NCBI GenBank assembly: GCA_025924435.1
Contig: JAICIL010000221.1
Location: forward strand, 1 to 7,481
DNA length: 7,481 nucleotides
Source of the DNA: Chloroflexia bacterium
Lineage (GTDB): Bacteria; Chloroflexota; Chloroflexia; Thermomicrobiales; JALYUS01
Direction of reading: 5' to 3'
A program made the translations under genes and the position numbers. Below are positions 5,151 to 7,481 of this stretch, piece after piece. The notes under the pieces are model-generated. The model saw only the letters and a list, made by a program, of their open reading frames with translations. It had not been told where the DNA came from and ran no database searches. The stretch's first letter is position 1. Each line of letters begins with the position of its first letter.

Positions 5151-7011
5151 AGACGCTGCTCCGGGGCGGATAGAGCTTCAGCAGTTCGGTGAGGCGCGTC
5201 ATCTCGGCGGCGTAGTAGCGCACCATCTCGGCATCGCCTTCCGTGTGGGCATCTTCGAGGAGCGCGCGCGACTCCTCGATCCGCCCCCTGGCGTAGTCGT
5301 GCAGCAAATTGCGCAGCAGCGCCTCGGCTTCCGCGACGATCTGGCCCGCGTACCACGTCTCCTGTTTTTCCGTGTACGAAAGCAATTGTTCGAGATTTTC
5401 CGCCAGCACCTCGGGAAGATTTTCGCGCACCGCATCGGTGTCCAGATAGGCGGTCTCGTCGTTCGCGAGCATCGTGAGGGTATCCCAGATCGCCCGGTGG
5501 AAGGCGTCCGTGAAAACGTCTGCCGCTTCGTCGGGCGCGGTTACGAGCAGATCGGGCATCGCCGCCGGGCGGCGGACGAGCAGGGAGAGCAGGTATTCCT
5601 CGCGCGTCGGCCCCGCGCGTCGCGCCGTCGCCGCGTCGGTCACCCGCGCGGCCGGGCGGGCCGCCTGCCGGAGCGCGCTGGCGATGAACATCTCGCTCAC
5701 GCCGAGCGCGCGGGCGAGGATGCTCACATACACGTCCCGCTCGACACGGTCGGTCAGTTCCGGGATGAGCGGCGCGATCTGGTTGATGATCGCGGTCTTA
5801 CCGTGACCGGTGCGGGTGTCGCCCGCCGCGATCGCCGCCCGGATGACGTAATCCAGCACCGGCTCGGCCGCCGCGATCAGGGGCGGCCACGCGCTCGGGT
5901 CGGCGCGGATGAACTCGTCCGGATCCTTGCCGGAGGGCACGGTGAGGACGTTGATCTGCACCGAGAGCCGCCGCTGCGTGCGCACGAGGCCGCGCGCGTC
6001 CACGACATATTCCGCGTCGTCGCCGACAGCGTTGCGCAGCGTGTCCACCGCGCGGAGCATCGCCGTCTGGCCCGCCGCGTCCGCGTCGAGGGCGAGGACG
6101 ATGCGCGGCGCGAGGCGCTTCACCAGCCCGACCTGCTGCTCGGTCAGCGCGGTGCCCATCGTCGCGACGACATTGCGGTAGCCGAACTGGTGCGCCGTCA
6201 GTGCATCAACATATCCCTCGACGATCACCACCTCCTGCGCCTTGCGGATCGGGTCGGTGGCCCGATCAATTCCGTAGAGGAGGTGGCTCTTGTCGAAGAG
6301 TGGCGACTGCGGCGTGTTGAGGTATTTCGGCTGCTGCTCGTCGGAGAGCGCCCGCCCGCCGAAGCCGACGACGCGCCCCTGCCGGTCGCGGATCGGGAAG
6401 AGGAAGCGCCCGCGAAAGCGGTCGTACGGGCCGTTGCCGCCCTCGCGCTTGGAGAGCAGGCCGATTTCCAGCGCGTCATCGAGATCATGCCCGCGCCCCC
6501 GCAGGTGGCGGGTGAGCACTTCCCATTCGTCGGGCGCGTAGCCGAGTTGGAATTCCTCGGCGATCGCCGGGGAGATGCCGCGTTTTTCGAGGTACGCGCG
6601 GCCCGGTCGCCCCTGCGGGAGCACGTTGAGCACATTCTGATAGAAGAGCGCGGCGGCTTCGTTCAGGGCGAGCAGGCGTTCGCGCCGTTCCTCTTGTTCG
6701 GTGCTCGTTTTCTTTTCGGGCGCGCGGGTGAGCGCGACACCGGCCCGTTCGGCGAGCAGCGTCAGCGCCTCCTTGAAATCGAGGTTCTCGACCTTCTGGA
6801 TGAAGCCGAAGATGTCGCCGCCCTCGTTGCTGCCGAAGTCCCGCCAGGTCTGCGTCTCCGGCCAGACGATGAAGGAGGGCGTCCGCTCGGTGCGGAAGGG
6901 GGAGAGGCCCTTGTACGTCTTGCCCGTCTTCTTCAGTGGCGTGTACTGGCCGATGACCTCGACGACGTCGAGTCGCTCGCGGATTTGCCGGATCGCATCA
7001 TTATCAGCCAC
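5122..7011 (-). CDS. dnaG: DNA primase, with zinc-ribbon ligands replaced
   Basis: DnaG makes RNA primers at the replication fork. From the GTG at 7011 (AGGAG 4 nt upstream) the product is 629 residues. Domains in order: CHC2-like N-terminal domain (about 1-95), RNA polymerase core with TOPRIM fold (about 110-430), and helicase-binding C-terminal domain (about 470-629). In the core, the basic/Gly-rich segment YDRFRGRFLFPI is at 196-207. The TOPRIM acidic residues E265, D309 and D311 fall at the same numbers as in E. coli. The zinc site is unusual: with E. coli spacing, C40, H43, C61 and C64 correspond to S37, R40, D58 and S61, so no ligand remains. The surrounding fold (TPSFIVWPETQTWRDFG, GGDIFGF) is well conserved. 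The frame continues upstream of 7011 without family similarity. The 3' end overlaps selA. Confidence 0.95.
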   Translation of the reverse strand: MADNDAIRQIRERLDVVEVIGQYTPLKKTGKTYKGLSPFRTERTPSFIVWPETQTWRDFGSNEGGDIFGFIQKVENLDFKEALTLLAERAGVALTRAPEKKTSTEQEERRERLLALNEAAALFYQNVLNVLPQGRPGRAYLEKRGISPAIAEEFQLGYAPDEWEVLTRHLRGRGHDLDDALEIGLLSKREGGNGPYDRFRGRFLFPIRDRQGRVVGFGGRALSDEQQPKYLNTPQSPLFDKSHLLYGIDRATDPIRKAQEVVIVEGYVDALTAHQFGYRNVVATMGTALTEQQVGLVKRLAPRIVLALDADAAGQTAMLRAVDTLRNAVGDDAEYVVDARGLVRTQRRLSVQINVLTVPSGKDPDEFIRADPSAWPPLIAAAEPVLDYVIRAAIAAGDTRTGHGKTAIINQIAPLIPELTDRVERDVYVSILARALGVSEMFIASALRQAARPAARVTDAATARRAGPTREEYLLSLLVRRPAAMPDLLVTAPDEAADVFTDAFHRAIWDTLTMLANDETAYLDTDAVRENLPEVLAENLEQLLSYTEKQETWYAGQIVAEAEALLRNLLHDYARGRIEESRALLEDAHTEGDAEMVRYYAAEMTRLTELLKLYPPRSSVFRDLRSPRA

Positions 7012-7072
7012 GTCACTCCTAATGACCTTGGAATACAAACGGTTAAGTAGCACTCCGCGCGGGTAAGGCGGT

Positions 7073-7300
7073 CTACATGAGACGTTTGTAAGTGCCGAGA
7101 TCGTCAACGAATTCGATACGCTCTTCATCGCGCAAATATTGCAGCGTTTGACGCAACTTCGCCGCGACAAATCTGTTGCTAGGATAGAGCCGAGCGAAGT
7201 GGTTTTCGTATGCCATGATATCTGTAAGGGTAAAGCGTTCACCTATGGACCAGCGACCACAGACGATATTCCAGAGTTCATCCATCCAGGTTCCGCTCAT
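7073..7300 (-). CDS. Small winged-helix protein like the DpnI / Dam-replacing C-terminal domain
   Basis: This 75-residue product matches the winged-helix domain at the C-terminus of DpnI and Dam-replacing type II restriction enzymes. The family pattern W..V, FTL.D.YAFE..L, YP.N.HV.AK.RQ.LQ.LRD, IEF...G.Y is nearly complete: W10, FTLTDIMAYE (23-32), LYPSNRFVAAKLRQTLQ (38-54), YLRD (55-58), IEFVDD (62-67), GTYKRL (69-74). In DpnI this domain recognises methylated GATC DNA. Here no nuclease domain precedes it: an in-frame TGA lies six codons before the ATG, and ppdK ends 70 bp upstream. It is either a stand-alone DNA-binding protein or the remnant of a lost restriction gene. GGTGG lies about 6 nt before the ATG. 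GC is lower than in dnaG, whose start is 61 bp downstream. Confidence 0.8.
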   Translation of the reverse strand: MSGTWMDELWNIVCGRWSIGERFTLTDIMAYENHFARLYPSNRFVAAKLRQTLQYLRDEERIEFVDDLGTYKRLM

Positions 7301-7320
7301 GTTTTGCCACCCTTGACATC

Positions 7321-7349
7321 ATTCTACGACTTGAACATACAGATTGGAA
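7321..7349 (-). promoter_or_regulatory. Possible promoter of the winged-helix gene
   Basis: The minus strand has TAGAAT (7326-7321, 5 of 6 to the -10 consensus) and TTCCAA (7349-7344, 3 of 6 to -35) with 17-nt spacing. It falls in the 70-bp gap after ppdK. The leader would be about 14 nt. It might also transcribe dnaG, for which I see no strong promoter in the 61-bp gap at 7012-7072. Confidence 0.35.
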
Positions 7350-7370
7350 CTACGGCGCTCCCGCTCGTCG

Positions 7371-7481
7371 CTATTTGTCGCCTTCCCCCGCCGCGATGAC
7401 GGCCTGCGCGGCGGCGAGGCGGGCGATCGGCACGCGGAAGGGCGAGCAGGAGACGTAATCCAGCCCGATCCGCTCGCAGAA
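7371..7481 (-). CDS. ppdK: Pyruvate, phosphate dikinase (C-terminal fragment, 5' part outside window)
   Basis: Only the last 36 codons and a TAG stop (complement of 7371-7373) are in the window. The peptide [20 protein letters not shown] is the highly conserved C-terminal motif of pyruvate phosphate dikinase, which interconverts pyruvate, ATP and phosphate with phosphoenolpyruvate, AMP and pyrophosphate. The cysteine in SCSPFR corresponds to the catalytic Cys831 described for the Clostridium symbiosum enzyme. PEP synthase and PTS enzyme I are related, but this exact motif favours the dikinase. The gene is intact at its visible end. It reads toward the winged-helix gene and dnaG, and its high GC contrasts with the next 300 bp. 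Confidence 0.9.
   Translation of the reverse strand, partial: FCERIGLDYVSCSPFRVPIARLAAAQAVIAAGEGDK

Noticed and set aside
4843..7050. 735-codon open frame on the plus strand opposite dnaG
   Set aside because: Low-complexity Arg/Ala/Glu-rich translation with no family features; an antisense by-product of GC-rich codon use in dnaG.
7012..7242. dnaG start at an in-frame ATG at 7242
   Set aside because: The extra 77 residues overlap the winged-helix gene in another frame and have no primase similarity; GTG at 7011 has AGGAG and matches the family start.
7313..7341. Plus-strand TTGACA with CATACA at 17-nt spacing
   Set aside because: The -10 match is weak and no plus-strand gene follows; it would read antisense into ppdK.

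Overview
The window is a GC-rich bacterial chromosomal segment carrying core replication genes. Two stretches of clearly lower GC lie at its ends, roughly 1-700 and 7012-7370 by eye. The style of DnaN, RecF and DnaG is most reminiscent of Chloroflexota (Thermomicrobia-like relatives). This is recognition from memory, not a search, so phylum placement is only moderately supported.

Layout from left to right. (1) 1-573, minus: an unnamed 191+ residue protein running off the left edge, with a good ribosome binding site and an R-x4-H motif reminiscent of HEPN-type domains. (2) 707-780, minus: tRNA-Gln(CUG) with encoded CCA and a clear promoter at 794-822. (3) 781-1037: intergenic DNA with a 116-bp palindromic, MITE-like element. 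(4) 1038-2240, minus: recF. (5) 2241-2360: a gap framed by a heptamer tandem repeat (GGACTGA x4) and its degenerate inverted copy. (6) 2361-3500, minus: dnaN, the sliding clamp, possibly with a short N-terminal extension. (7) 3501-3710: a divergent promoter region with face-to-face, overlapping -10 boxes. (8) 3711-5150, plus: selA, selenocysteine synthase. (9) 5122-7011, minus: dnaG primase, overlapping the end of selA by 29 bp in convergent orientation. (10) 7073-7300, minus: a small stand-alone winged-helix protein like the C-terminal DNA-binding domain of DpnI and Dam-replacing restriction enzymes. (11) 7371-7481, minus: the last 36 residues of pyruvate phosphate dikinase.

Functionally, DnaG primes DNA synthesis, DnaN tethers the polymerase and RecF works in gap repair and RecA loading. 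dnaN and recF probably share a transcript. SelA makes Sec-tRNA(Sec) and stands alone here, without selB, selC or selD in view. dnaA is not next to dnaN and rpoD is not next to dnaG, so the usual oriC and macromolecular-synthesis gene orders are broken up.

The most notable observations are: a DnaG whose four zinc-ribbon ligands are all replaced while its TOPRIM acidic residues are intact; the orphan DpnI_C-like protein directly upstream of dnaG; and the possible HEPN-like accessory gene lying at the 3' side of a tRNA gene.
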